In this document: positions 8,090 to 15,738 of the stretch, piece after piece
How positions within the stretch are numbered: position 1 is the stretch's first letter
Layout: each line of letters begins with the position of its first letter
Assembly (NCBI GenBank): GCA_045810625.1
Contig: JBJMVQ010000055.1
Location: 124,001 to 188,000 of the forward strand
DNA: 64,000 bases
Origin: JACQFZ01 sp045810625
GTDB taxonomy: Bacteria > Pseudomonadota > Gammaproteobacteria > Acidiferrobacterales > Sulfurifustaceae
Direction of reading: 5' to 3'
Translations under genes and position numbers: made by a program
The notes under the pieces: generated by a model
What the model was told of the DNA's origin: nothing
What the model saw: the letters and a program-made list of their open reading frames with translations, nothing else
Database searches by the model: none

Positions 8090-8169
8090 GTAGCCCGGAT
8101 GAAGGCGCGAAGCGCCGGAATCCGGGGCATCTCTTCCCGCATTCCGCTGTCGCTCCATCCCGGCTACGC
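8090..8169. repeat. Dispersed GTAGCCCGGATG...CGGCTAC repeat, copy B
   Basis: Starts GTAGCCCGGATGAAGGCGCG, with an internal GGCGCGAAGCGCC foldback, and ends in the same ATTCCGCTGTCGCTCCATCC core as copy A, followed by CGGCTAC. A partial third core (GTGTCGCTCCATCC) follows at about 8170-8186. With copy A these elements fill the 324-base gap 7901-8224. Confidence 0.75.
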
Positions 8170-8224
8170 AAGTGTCGCTCCATCCGCGCAATGCGTTTTT
8201 GATCCTTGATCCTCGGACAGCACG

Positions 8225-9205
8225 CTAGTCGCGCGACTGCGTCGAGGCGAAGCCGTACAACCGCTCTGGATTGTCGACCAGCACCTGCCGGCGTGCCGCA
8301 TCGTCCGGAATCCAGTCGGCGAGAAGATCGAGCAGATCGCCGACGTTCATCATCGGTCCGTAGTGCGCGACGTGCGGCCAGTCGGAGCCCCACACGCAGC
8401 GCTGCGGGGCCGCCTGATGCAGCCGTTGCGCAAAAGCGATCGTATCGCGATAGGGCGGCCCCTCGGTGGTCAGTCGATACGCACCCGAAAGCTTGACCCA
8501 AGCACCGTCGCGGACGAGCGCGAGCAGCGATTGGAACGCGGGATGGTCGACGCCGAGCGACGCGGGCAGATAGCCCATATGATCGATCACGTACGGCACG
8601 ACGAGTCGCGCGAGCCGCGACGCGAGGGCCGGCAACTCGCGCGCGTCGAGCAGAAACTGCAAGTGCCAGCCCAGCTCGCGACACAGCGCCCCATATTCCA
8701 CGACGTCGTCGAAGCCGATACCGCCGCCAAAGAGCGTGTTCAGCCGCAAGCCGACGATGCCTGTTTCCTGCAGCTGACGATAATCGCGATCGGCGAGGCC
8801 GAGCGGTGCGACGGCGATCCCGCGCAGCCGCGCCGCGTGCGCCTGCAGCGTCTCGATCAGTAGTCGGTTGTCCGTCCCGTGCACGCTCACTTGCACGAGT
8901 ACGCCGTAAGTCATTCCGGTCGCATCGAGCATCGCCAGATAATCATTTGGACTGGCGGCAGGCGGCGTGTAGCTGCGCCCGGGCACCAACGGGTATTGCG
9001 GCGGCGAGCCGATCACATGCGCATGCGTATCGACGGCGCCACGCGGCACCGAGTACCGCGTGGGCGGGTGCGGATTCGGATCCGGCCCCGGGCAAGCCGG
9101 GGCCGGATGGTCCCCCCTCCCTTCACTCCCCGAGCGCGGTGACGTGCAGGGACGCACTAAGATCGCGGGAGACAGGATGTCGGGAGCGATCCAGAGGCTT
9201 GCCAT
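8225..9205 (-). CDS. Amidohydrolase, 2-pyrone-4,6-dicarboxylate hydrolase (LigI)-like
   Basis: About 326 residues if started at the ATG at 9205. A TIM-barrel metal-dependent hydrolase of the amidohydrolase_2 type: VDTHAHVIG at strand 1, VVPYVIDHMGYLP, and the C-terminal catalytic Asp in VWGSDWPHV. LigI-like enzymes open lactones in aromatic catabolism. The substrate here is inferred, supported by the adjacent aromatic/organic-acid type MFS carrier (9252-10520) on the same strand. The start is uncertain: the reading frame is open beyond 9307 into the carrier gene, but homology begins only around RYSVPRGAVDTH, and the segment before it contains a 12-bp inverted repeat. A GTG just before PRGAVDTH could be the true start. 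Confidence 0.75.
   Translation of the reverse strand: MASLWIAPDILSPAILVRPCTSPRSGSEGRGDHPAPACPGPDPNPHPPTRYSVPRGAVDTHAHVIGSPPQYPLVPGRSYTPPAASPNDYLAMLDATGMTYGVLVQVSVHGTDNRLLIETLQAHAARLRGIAVAPLGLADRDYRQLQETGIVGLRLNTLFGGGIGFDDVVEYGALCRELGWHLQFLLDARELPALASRLARLVVPYVIDHMGYLPASLGVDHPAFQSLLALVRDGAWVKLSGAYRLTTEGPPYRDTIAFAQRLHQAAPQRCVWGSDWPHVAHYGPMMNVGDLLDLLADWIPDDAARRQVLVDNPERLYGFASTQSRD
9080..9108. repeat. 12-bp perfect inverted repeat near the hydrolase start
   Basis: ATCCGGCCCCGG (9080-9091) and CCGGGGCCGGAT (9097-9108) flank a 5-base loop. It falls in the non-conserved region between the carrier gene and the recognisable start of the hydrolase domain, so it may be an intercistronic hairpin rather than coding sequence. 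Confidence 0.6.
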
Positions 9206-9251
9206 GCTCGCAGGAATATCTGTCCTCGTCGGCATGCTGCTAATGGGAACA

Positions 9252-10520
9252 TCACGCATCCGGCCGTAGCACTTTACCGCGCGTCTCCGGCAACAACACG
9301 GCGGCAACGAACATCAGCCCGTAGGCTGCGATTGCGAAAATGGCCATCGCATTGGCGAGCGACATCGTGGCCGACAAGTAGCCGACCAGCGTCGGAAACA
9401 GCGCGCCGATGCCGCGTCCGAAGTTGTAGCTGAACCCCTGCCCCGAGCCGCGCAACGGCGTCGGAAAAAGCTCGGTCAGGAACGGGCCCATCCCCGAGAA
9501 ATAACCGCTCGCGAAGAAGCCAAGCGGGAAACCCAAGTAGAGGATCACGTTGTTCGAGATCGTCATCTGCGTGTACGCGAGGATGAGCACGATCGCGCCG
9601 ACGGAGAAGATCAGGAACAGATTGCGCCGGCCGACGCGATCCGCGAGATACGCACCGACGAGGTAACCCGCGAAAGCGCCGGTAATCAGGAACGCGAGAT
9701 AACCCGTGGACCCGACGACGGTCAGACCACGCTCGGCTTTGAGAAACGTCGGCAGCCACGTCGCGACCGCATAATAGCCGCCCTGCGCGCCGACACCGAG
9801 CAACGACGCAAGAATCGTCGTCTTCACGATGCCGGGGCCAAAGATTTTCCAGATTGCCGGTTTTGCCTGTCTGCTGCGGCGGGCTTCAGCGGCGACGGCC
9901 GGCTCCGGGACGTGGCGGCGCAGATAAAAAACGAGCAACGCCGGGAGCGCGCCGAGCAGGAACATCGCGCGCCACGCCTGCTCGGCCGGCAATACGGTGA
10001 AGAGTATCGCCTGCAGGAGCACGGCAATGCCCCAGCCGATCGCCCAACCGGACTGCACCGAACCGACCGCACGCCCGCGGTACTGCGCGCGAATCGCTTC
10101 GCCCATCAGCACCGCGCCTGCCGCCCACTCGCCGCCGAACCCGAGGCCGAGCAGCGCACGAAAAACGATGAGCTGACTGAAACTCTGTGCGAAAGCGCAG
10201 AGCAGGCTGAACAGCGAGAACCACACGATGGTAATTTGCAGTGTCTTCACGCGACCGATTTGATCCGAGAGATATCCGGCCAACCATCCGCCAAGCGCGG
10301 AGAAGAGCAGCGTCGCGGTAACCGCGAGCCCGGCGGAGCCGCGGTCGACCTGCCAGAGCGTAATGATGGTGCTGATAACGAGCGGATAAAGCATGAAATC
10401 CATTCCGTCGAGCGTCCACCCGCCGAAGCAAGCCCAGAAGGTGCGCCGCTCGGGCGGCGTCATGTCTTTATAAAAAGTGGCGAGGCTGGTGTCTGTGGGA
10501 GCAACCATTGTTTTGGCCAT
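9252..10520 (-). CDS. MFS transporter of the aromatic/organic acid:H+ symporter type
   Basis: 422 residues with about twelve hydrophobic segments. The loop 2-3 signature is LAGYLSDQIGRVKTLQ, with a repeat in the second half at LVGAYLADRVGRRNLF. WTLDGMDFMLYPLVIS in helix 1 and GLGFGGEWAAGAVLMGE in helix 4 are typical of the sialate/lactate/aromatic acid carriers (NanT, JenA, PcaK relatives). It would import an organic anion through the inner membrane by proton symport. The hydrolase gene follows on the same strand, making a two-gene uptake and hydrolysis unit plausible. No regulator gene lies beside it. Confidence 0.85.
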   Translation of the reverse strand: MAKTMVAPTDTSLATFYKDMTPPERRTFWACFGGWTLDGMDFMLYPLVISTIITLWQVDRGSAGLAVTATLLFSALGGWLAGYLSDQIGRVKTLQITIVWFSLFSLLCAFAQSFSQLIVFRALLGLGFGGEWAAGAVLMGEAIRAQYRGRAVGSVQSGWAIGWGIAVLLQAILFTVLPAEQAWRAMFLLGALPALLVFYLRRHVPEPAVAAEARRSRQAKPAIWKIFGPGIVKTTILASLLGVGAQGGYYAVATWLPTFLKAERGLTVVGSTGYLAFLITGAFAGYLVGAYLADRVGRRNLFLIFSVGAIVLILAYTQMTISNNVILYLGFPLGFFASGYFSGMGPFLTELFPTPLRGSGQGFSYNFGRGIGALFPTLVGYLSATMSLANAMAIFAIAAYGLMFVAAVLLPETRGKVLRPDA

Positions 10521-10915
10521 TGTGGTATCTCCAGGTGGGAAGGAAGGATGGAGCTACTGGCTCAATACTACTCCTAGACCTTTCATTCCGGCGACACGCG
10601 CTCCAAAACGCAGGATGGCAACGGCGTCATTGCGAACTCGATGCGGCAGGGACGGTTCCGGTGCCGACACCATCGGCGCCCGAATACGGCGGATCGCCTT
10701 GTTCTTCCGCGGAAATCACTTCGTCTTACGGCCCGCTCACGCGACGCGCCTCGGTTATTCGAAACCGTTACACGGTTTGCGCGCCTTCGCACACCCCTTA
10801 TAATTCGTCGCCTGATGCGTTCTTGGTAGAACTTAAATCCCAGATACCGAGCGGATCGCCCGCCCGTTGTCCCGCATCAATCGATCACCCTGTTTCTTTC
10901 AGAGAGGAGTCGCAG
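10521..10915. other. 395-base divergent intergenic region (MFS carrier / mdh promoters)
   Basis: Holds the promoters of the minus-strand carrier and of plus-strand mdh. Open frames running into it upstream of mdh lack similarity to malate dehydrogenase. No RNA gene or clear operator was seen. Confidence 0.5.
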
Positions 10916-11905
10916 ATGAAAAAACCGATGCGCGTCGCGGTAACCGGCGCCGCCGGCCAGATCGGCTACAGCTTGCTGTTTCGGATTGCCAGCGGAGAGA
11001 TGCTGGGGAAAGACCAGCCGGTAATTCTGCAACTGCTCGAAATTCCGGACGAGAAGGCACAGAAAGCGCTGAAAGGCGTGATGATGGAGCTCGACGACTG
11101 CGCCTTCCCGCTCCTGCAAGGAATGATTCCCGCCGCCGATCCGATGGTCGCGTTTCGCGACACCGACGTCGCGCTGCTCGTCGGCGCGCGGCCCCGCGGT
11201 CCCGGCATGGAACGCAAGGACCTGCTCGAAGCGAACGGCAAGATCTTCGGCCCTCAAGGCAAGGCGCTCGACGCCGTCGCGAGCCGCAACGTGAAAGTTC
11301 TGGTCGTCGGCAACCCCGCCAACACGAACGCGCTGATCGCCATGAAGAATGCGCCGAGCCTCAATCCGCGAAACTTCACCGCGATGATGCGCCTCGATCA
11401 CAACCGTGCGCTCACGCAGGTTGCACAGAAGACCGGCAGGCCGGTCACGTCGGTAAAGAAGATGACGATTTGGGGCAACCATTCGGCGACGCAGTATCCC
11501 GACGTCTTCAACGCCGAAGTCGACGGACAGAACGCCGCGAAGCTCATCAACGATCAGCAATGGATCGAGGGCACGTTCATCCCGACCGTGCAGAAGCGCG
11601 GCGCGGCGATCATCGAGGCGCGCGGACTGTCGTCGGCGGCGTCGGCCGCGAACGCGGCGATCGAGCACGTTCGCGACTGGGTGCTCGGTACGCCGGCCGG
11701 CGATTGGGTCAGCATGGGCGTTCCCTCCGACGGCAGCTACGGCATTCCCGAAGGCGTGATGTTTGGATATCCCGTGACGTGCAAGAACGGCGCGTACCAG
11801 ATTGTCCAGGGCTTGCAGGTCAGCGACTTTAGCCGCGGCCGGATCGCCGCTACGCACAAAGAGTTGCTCGAAGAGCGCGCGGCGATCGAAGCGCTGTTGA
11901 AGTAA
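10916..11905 (+). CDS. mdh: Malate dehydrogenase (NAD-dependent, cytosolic-type)
   Basis: 329 residues. Interconverts malate and oxaloacetate with NAD in the TCA cycle. N-terminal Rossmann motif RVAVTGAAGQIGYSLLFRIA, substrate-binding arginine loop GARPRGPGMERKDLL, the VVGNPANTNALIA segment, the catalytic Asp/His pair in MMRLDHNRAL and WGNHSATQYPD. This is the betaproteobacterial/actinobacterial cytosolic-like Mdh type. The frame is open upstream to 10508, but ATG 10916 with an AGAGGAG site is the start that agrees with the family. A hairpin follows at 11949-11980. Confidence 0.97.
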   Translation: MKKPMRVAVTGAAGQIGYSLLFRIASGEMLGKDQPVILQLLEIPDEKAQKALKGVMMELDDCAFPLLQGMIPAADPMVAFRDTDVALLVGARPRGPGMERKDLLEANGKIFGPQGKALDAVASRNVKVLVVGNPANTNALIAMKNAPSLNPRNFTAMMRLDHNRALTQVAQKTGRPVTSVKKMTIWGNHSATQYPDVFNAEVDGQNAAKLINDQQWIEGTFIPTVQKRGAAIIEARGLSSAASAANAAIEHVRDWVLGTPAGDWVSMGVPSDGSYGIPEGVMFGYPVTCKNGAYQIVQGLQVSDFSRGRIAATHKELLEERAAIEALLK

Positions 11906-11948
11906 TCCTGCGTCCGTTCCCGAAGTAACGTTACCTATCTGTAGAAGC

Positions 11949-11980
11949 CGAGGCCGGGTCGCAAAAGCGACGCGGCCTCG
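11949..11980 (+). terminator. Hairpin terminator after mdh
   Basis: CGAGGCCG (11949-11956) pairs with CGGCCTCG (11973-11980), and GTCGC/GCGAC inside closes an AAAA loop, with one G-G mismatch. Only a short TTTT follows five bases later, so the terminator is probable but not canonical. Confidence 0.6.
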
Positions 11981-12384
11981 CGCGTTTTGCGTCGAAAAAA
12001 CTCATGTCCACGCGCGAAGGACGTCTGGGCTTTTTTAGAATCTTTTGCTCGGCGTCCTTGGTGCTGATGTCTGCCATACTCGTCCACGCGCGCGATAGCC
12101 CATTCAAGGCTGGCTATTGCGGTAAAAAAGCGAAGGCCGAATCACGAGCGCTCGTCGACGCGAGGAATAAAACGAAGCGCATTGAAAGACCTTTGCGTCC
12201 TCCGCGTCGTCTGCCGTTTGAATCTAATGGGTCGAGCGAAGGGAAACCGCAGGACCAAGCAATTGGTTATTTACATATCGCGATTTCGTCATTAGCCGCT
12301 TCGTTTTGACGCCCTGATTATCTTGCGCCCGCCGAGTGCGATGCTTTTATATAGCGGAACTTTTCGAATAATAGGGGGACATCG
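11981..12384. other. Intergenic stretch before the YeiH-type gene
   Basis: About 400 bases. A 101-codon plus-strand frame (12004-12309) exists, but it has no ribosome binding site and an uneven composition, and I do not call it. Around 12190-12215 there is a diverged copy of the CCTCTGCGTCC-type repeat seen at 15512-15697. The promoter of the exporter gene should lie near its 3' end. Confidence 0.45.
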
Positions 12385-13827
12385 ATGGAGCAGCGGCGTG
12401 GAATCAGCGAGGACTGGCTCGCGTTTATTCTCGGTTTGCTCGTCTTTGTGCTCGCACTCGGCCCGCTCGCGGGCGTCGACCTCCTCGGCTGGGCGGTGCG
12501 CACGAAAGTCTGGACGGATATCACGCAGTCGCTTGCGACCGTTTCCGCCTCGTATTCCGGGATCAGCGGATTCGGCGCCCTGGTCCTGACGTATCTCTTT
12601 CTGCTCGTCGTGTTCACCGCGGGTGCGTGGCTGCTCAATGCGCGCCTCGGCCGCTTCGCTGTCGCGTTCAGCGTGGTGTTCTGGATCAGCTATCTCTGCT
12701 GGATACTCGGCAGCTGGGCAAACATCGCGGTGAACAATCCGGCCGAGATGCAGAAACTCGGCCTCACGTGGTCGCTGCGACTGACGGCCGAAGCGGGGTT
12801 CATCGTTGCACTCGTCGCGGGCCTCGTGATCGGCAACTTCTTCCCGAAATTTGCGCAATGGATCGCCGAGGCGACGCGCCCCGAGCTCTACATCAAGATC
12901 GCGATCGTGCTGCTCGGCGCGAAGATCGGCATCGTCGCCGCGGAGAAGCTCGGCCTCGCTTCGGCGGTGATGTTCCGCGGTCTCGCCGCGATCATCGAGG
13001 CGTACCTCATCTATTGGGCGATCGTTTACTTCGTCGCGCGCAAGTATTTTAAATTCAGCCGCGAGTGGGCGGCGCCCCTCGCCTCCGGCATCTCGATCTG
13101 CGGCGTCTCGGCGGCGCTCGCGACCGGCGCCGCGATCCGGGCGCGGCCGATCATTCCGATCATGGTGTCGTCGCTGGTCGTGATCTTCGCCGTCGTCGAG
13201 CTGTTGATTCTGCCGTTCATCGCGCAGGCATTTCTGTCGCACGAACCGATGGTCGCGGGCGCGTGGATGGGTCTTGCCGTGAAAACCGACGGCGCGGCGG
13301 TCGCGAGCGGCGCGGTCACCGAGTCGCTGCTCCTCGCGTCGGCGGCGGCCGAAGGCGTCAAATACCAGGCGGGTTGGATTCTCGGCGCCACCGCGACCGT
13401 GAAGGTTTTCATCGACATCTTCATCGGCATCTGGGCGTTCGTGCTCGCCTATCTCTGGGCAACCCGCATCGAGCCGCGTAAGAGCGACCGGCCGCGGGCG
13501 CGCGAGATCTGGGACCGGTTTCCGAAGTTCATCATCGGTTACGTGCTGACCTTCGTCGTCGTGCTGCTGCTGGGCATAGGCGCGAGCAAAGAATCGCTGA
13601 AGACGCTGAATGCCGGCATCGCAGGGGGCGACAACCTGCGCGTTCTCTTCTTCGTCATGACGTTCTTCAGCATCGGCGTCATTTCGAACTTTCGTAAACT
13701 CTGGGAAGAAGGCATCGGTCGGCTCGCGGCGGTTTACCTCGTATCGCTCTTCGGCTTCATCATCTGGATCGGCCTCGTCATCTCCTGGATCTTCTTCGCC
13801 GGCGTCAAACCGCCGTTGGCCGGGTAA
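12385..13827 (+). CDS. YeiH/UPF0324-family putative sulfate exporter, extended form
   Basis: 480 residues with many hydrophobic segments. The central and C-terminal parts carry the family signature: FAPLASGISICGVSAALATG-like segment (here PLASGISICGVSAALATGAA), WMGLAVKTDGAAVASGAV and GWILGATATVKVFIDIFIG. E. coli YeiH has about 350 residues. This protein has roughly 120 more at the N-terminus, containing extra membrane segments (LAFILGLLVFVLALGPLAGV). The transported substrate is not proven for the family. A 56-residue single-pass membrane protein is encoded downstream (14011-14181) after a block of hairpins and may belong to the same unit. Start ATG 12385 has a GGGGGA site. Confidence 0.85.
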   Translation: MEQRRGISEDWLAFILGLLVFVLALGPLAGVDLLGWAVRTKVWTDITQSLATVSASYSGISGFGALVLTYLFLLVVFTAGAWLLNARLGRFAVAFSVVFWISYLCWILGSWANIAVNNPAEMQKLGLTWSLRLTAEAGFIVALVAGLVIGNFFPKFAQWIAEATRPELYIKIAIVLLGAKIGIVAAEKLGLASAVMFRGLAAIIEAYLIYWAIVYFVARKYFKFSREWAAPLASGISICGVSAALATGAAIRARPIIPIMVSSLVVIFAVVELLILPFIAQAFLSHEPMVAGAWMGLAVKTDGAAVASGAVTESLLLASAAAEGVKYQAGWILGATATVKVFIDIFIGIWAFVLAYLWATRIEPRKSDRPRAREIWDRFPKFIIGYVLTFVVVLLLGIGASKESLKTLNAGIAGGDNLRVLFFVMTFFSIGVISNFRKLWEEGIGRLAAVYLVSLFGFIIWIGLVISWIFFAGVKPPLAG

Positions 13828-13872
13828 ATAAGTGTTGAAAAAGTTCATCCCTGGCCTTCTTCAACTCGCTTC

Positions 13873-13997
13873 GGTGCGGCACAAGTCCGCACCTCGCTTG
13901 GAGGATCAAACGAAGAATGGTTTGATCCTCGATGCGCCACATCCGTGTGGCGCGTTAGCAGGGTGTTCTTCGATTCCTGCTAACGAACCCTGCTAAC
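13873..13997. repeat. Array of four hairpins, the last with two alternative partners
   Basis: Between the exporter gene and a small membrane protein gene lie four foldbacks in a row. They are GGTGCGG/CCGCACC (13873-13879 with 13887-13893), GAGGATCAAAC/GTTTGATCCTC (13901-13911 with 13920-13930), GCGCCACA/TGTGGCGC (13934-13941 with 13946-13953), and GTTAGCAGG/CCTGCTAAC (13954-13962 with 13976-13984). The left arm of the last can instead pair over 11 bases, GTTAGCAGGGT with ACCCTGCTAAC at 13987-13997, so two structures exclude each other just before the start codon at 14011. It could be a regulatory RNA leader, an mRNA-stabilising element, or a repeat-type mobile element. Confidence 0.75.
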
Positions 13998-14010
13998 GGA
14001 GCAAATCGCT

Positions 14011-14181
14011 ATGGCAAAACTGATGCAGAAAGATACGCGAATCAAAAAAGAAATGGCGAAGATGCCGTACGAGCCGCTGCTCCCGATCGAGAAATCGCTG
14101 ATCCTCTGGAGCCTGATCCTCGGCGGCGTGCTGATGGTCATCCTGATCTGGGCGAGCTACACGTTCTTCCCCGGTGGCTGA
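14011..14181 (+). CDS. Small single-pass membrane protein (56 residues)
   Basis: Begins MAKLMQKDTRIKKEMAKMPY, a basic soluble N-terminus, followed by one hydrophobic helix (about residues 29-50: SLILWSLILGGVLMVILIWA) and a short FFPGG end. The positive-inside rule predicts the N-terminus in the cytoplasm. It lies 183 bases after the YeiH-type exporter on the same strand, separated by a hairpin array, and may be an accessory subunit. I do not recognise a family. Ribosome binding site: weak (ACGGAGCAAATCGCT before ATG). Confidence 0.75.
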   Translation: MAKLMQKDTRIKKEMAKMPYEPLLPIEKSLILWSLILGGVLMVILIWASYTFFPGG

Positions 14182-14241
14182 GCGCGTCGCGGAACGTGGC
14201 GAAACGGAAGCGCTGCTGATCGATCGCGTTCCGATTCCACA

Positions 14242-14266
14242 CGCCGCCATCGTTTCGATGGCGGCG
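14242..14266 (+). terminator. Strong GC hairpin after the small membrane protein gene
   Basis: CGCCGCCATCG (14242-14252) and CGATGGCGGCG (14256-14266) form an 11-bp stem with a TTT loop. No U-run follows, so it may act as a terminator only weakly, or as an mRNA end stabiliser. Confidence 0.5.
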
Positions 14267-14349
14267 AACCGTTGTTGCCGGTAAATCAGACTGTCTTGTA
14301 GACTGGATCGGGTTTCCTCATCCCGAGGAACCACCACCGGAGATTTACC

Positions 14350-14601
14350 ATGAAGGGAATCACATTTGGCAGCGGCGTCATCTCGCCCAAAGTCGTCGCG
14401 CATCTGCGTAACAAAACCCAACTGGAACAAGCAACGCCCCCAATACAATTCGGCGGCGGCGCTATCGCACCAAAAGTCGTTGCGCATTTGCGCGGCGATA
14501 ACAAACCGAAACAAGCGACGGCGCCTATACAATTCGGCGGCGGCGTTATTTCCCCCGCCGTAGCAAAGCAAGTTCGCCAAGTAACACCTCGCGCGAAGTA
14601 A
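14350..14601 (+). CDS. Small basic protein made of three 28-residue tandem repeats
   Basis: 83 residues, no signal peptide or membrane segment. After a five-residue start (MKGIT) it consists of three head-to-tail units starting at residues 6, 34 and 62. Units 1 and 2 are exactly 28 residues and unit 3 is shortened. The consensus core is FGGGVISPKVVAHLR, followed by a variable Lys/Gln/Thr-rich linker ending in PIQ. The repeat is visible in the DNA as 84-base units from 14365. The ribosome binding site is CCGGAGATTTACC before ATG. The next gene, 25 bases on, encodes a DUF6065-like protein and is likely cotranscribed. I do not recognise the repeat. A multi-core peptide precursor is one possibility, a small interaction scaffold another; neither is shown. 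Confidence 0.75.
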   Translation: MKGITFGSGVISPKVVAHLRNKTQLEQATPPIQFGGGAIAPKVVAHLRGDNKPKQATAPIQFGGGVISPAVAKQVRQVTPRAK

Positions 14602-14626
14602 CACACGCGGCCGGGTCGAGCTGCGC

Positions 14627-15394
14627 ATGGAAAGCATCGTCACTTTCCATCGGATCTATCCGGCCGCGATCCCGCCGATGCGCGCGGATAAATCGGCGTT
14701 GGGCACGCTTCCAACAGCGGCGTATCAATACTGCGAAGCGATACGCTCCGCGTCCGGTTTCGGTTGGTACGTCTTCCCGCCCACGGACATCGTGCTGCGC
14801 TGGAACGGCGCCGACGTTCTCCATCGAGTCGACGGCGAATGGCAGACGTTATCGAGCGTTCTGCTCGAAGACGAATTCCTCGAATACTGGGACACCCACG
14901 CGCCCCCGGACTTGAAAGGTCGCTCGCCGCCGTATCTTTCGAGTCTTTTTGTTCCGGGCATCGTGCAAATCTGGTCGGGACTCTTGATCGGCACGGCGAA
15001 AGATTGGGCCGTGCTGATCCGGCCGCCCGCGAACGTCCCGCAAAGCGCGGCGTTCGCGTGCTATGAAGGCATCGTAGAAACGGACGAGTTCCGACCGTGC
15101 CCGTTGTTCGTGAATATTCGGCTCCTCGCGACCGATCGCGACATTGTCATCCCGAAGATGAAACCGCTCTTTCAGGTTCAGCCGCTGCCGCGCGTGTGCT
15201 ATTCGGACAAAGTCATGAAGCACGCGCAATCGGACGGGCTCGAGCCGCTCGCCAACGGATCGGGCGGCATGTCCGAGGCGGATTGGGAGGGATTTCGAAG
15301 AACCGTACGCAGCGTAGAGCCGGACCGAACCGACCACGAGACTGGCAGCTACGGCGCCAACGTTCGGCGCCGCGGCAAGAACGAACAAACGTAA
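14627..15394 (+). CDS. DUF6065-like protein of unknown function
   Basis: 255 residues, soluble, without signal peptide. The pattern matches what I remember of DUF6065: TLPTAAYQYCEAIRSASGFG followed by WYVFPP, a WNG...W segment, PGIVQIWSGLLIGTAKDWAV, then IRPPANVP, YEGIVETDEF, PLFVNIRLLATD, and PLFQVQPLPRVCYSD. Many aromatic residues and the repeated P-L-F-x-[VQ] pieces suggest a compact all-beta enzyme or binding fold. Catalytic function is unknown. It follows a triple-repeat small protein at 25 bases, and together they may form a modifying enzyme with its substrate, which is inference only. The last 40 residues are charged and probably disordered. The start has only a poor ribosome binding site, compatible with translational coupling. 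Confidence 0.7.
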   Translation: MESIVTFHRIYPAAIPPMRADKSALGTLPTAAYQYCEAIRSASGFGWYVFPPTDIVLRWNGADVLHRVDGEWQTLSSVLLEDEFLEYWDTHAPPDLKGRSPPYLSSLFVPGIVQIWSGLLIGTAKDWAVLIRPPANVPQSAAFACYEGIVETDEFRPCPLFVNIRLLATDRDIVIPKMKPLFQVQPLPRVCYSDKVMKHAQSDGLEPLANGSGGMSEADWEGFRRTVRSVEPDRTDHETGSYGANVRRRGKNEQT

Positions 15395-15449
15395 GGTTGC
15401 GCGGGCACTTGCTTGCCACCCGCAGCTCACAGCCGATATCGGCATGACT

Positions 15450-15697
15450 ATATCGCGCAGAGAACGCGGAGTACGCCGAGGAAGGATACTGAAGAGATCA
15501 TGCACGAGTTGAAGCAAATCTTTTTTCGCCTTTCCTCTGCGTCCTTCGCGTCCTCTGCGGTTCATCAGTCTTAAATCTTGACGCAGTAGCGCTGGCATAG
15601 ATGGCGCCACAAGAAATCAAGCACGAACCTTCTTCAAGCAAAATCTTTTTTCGCCTTTCCTCTGCGCCCTTCGCGTCCTCTGCGGTTCATCAGTCTT
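15450..15697. repeat. Direct (and partly inverted) copies of a CTCTGCGTCCTTCGCG-type repeat
   Basis: Two nearly identical copies lie at 15512-15570 and 15637-15697, sharing TTTTTTCGCCTTTCCTCTGC, then TTCGCGTCCTCTGCGGTTCA and CAGTCTTA. A diverged inverted relative (CGCAGAGAACGCGGAG) lies at 15454-15484. They fill most of the 344-base gap 15395-15738. Such elements are dispersed in many proteobacterial genomes. Confidence 0.75.
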
Positions 15698-15738
15698 AGA
15701 TATTGAGGTGCGCGTCGGAGAGATCGGTTGACGCCGCG

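Noticed and set aside
12004..12309. 101-codon frame in the mdh-exporter gap
   Set aside because: No ribosome binding site, overlaps a repeat-like segment, composition unlike coding sequence.
12292..13848. 518-codon open frame antisense to the YeiH-type exporter
   Set aside because: Highly charged low-complexity product, mirrors codon bias of the real membrane protein gene; no ribosome binding site or domain.
14365..14601. 84-base direct repeats considered as a CRISPR or minisatellite
   Set aside because: The units are in frame in one protein, with a start, a ribosome binding site and synonymous differences, so they are coding repeats.
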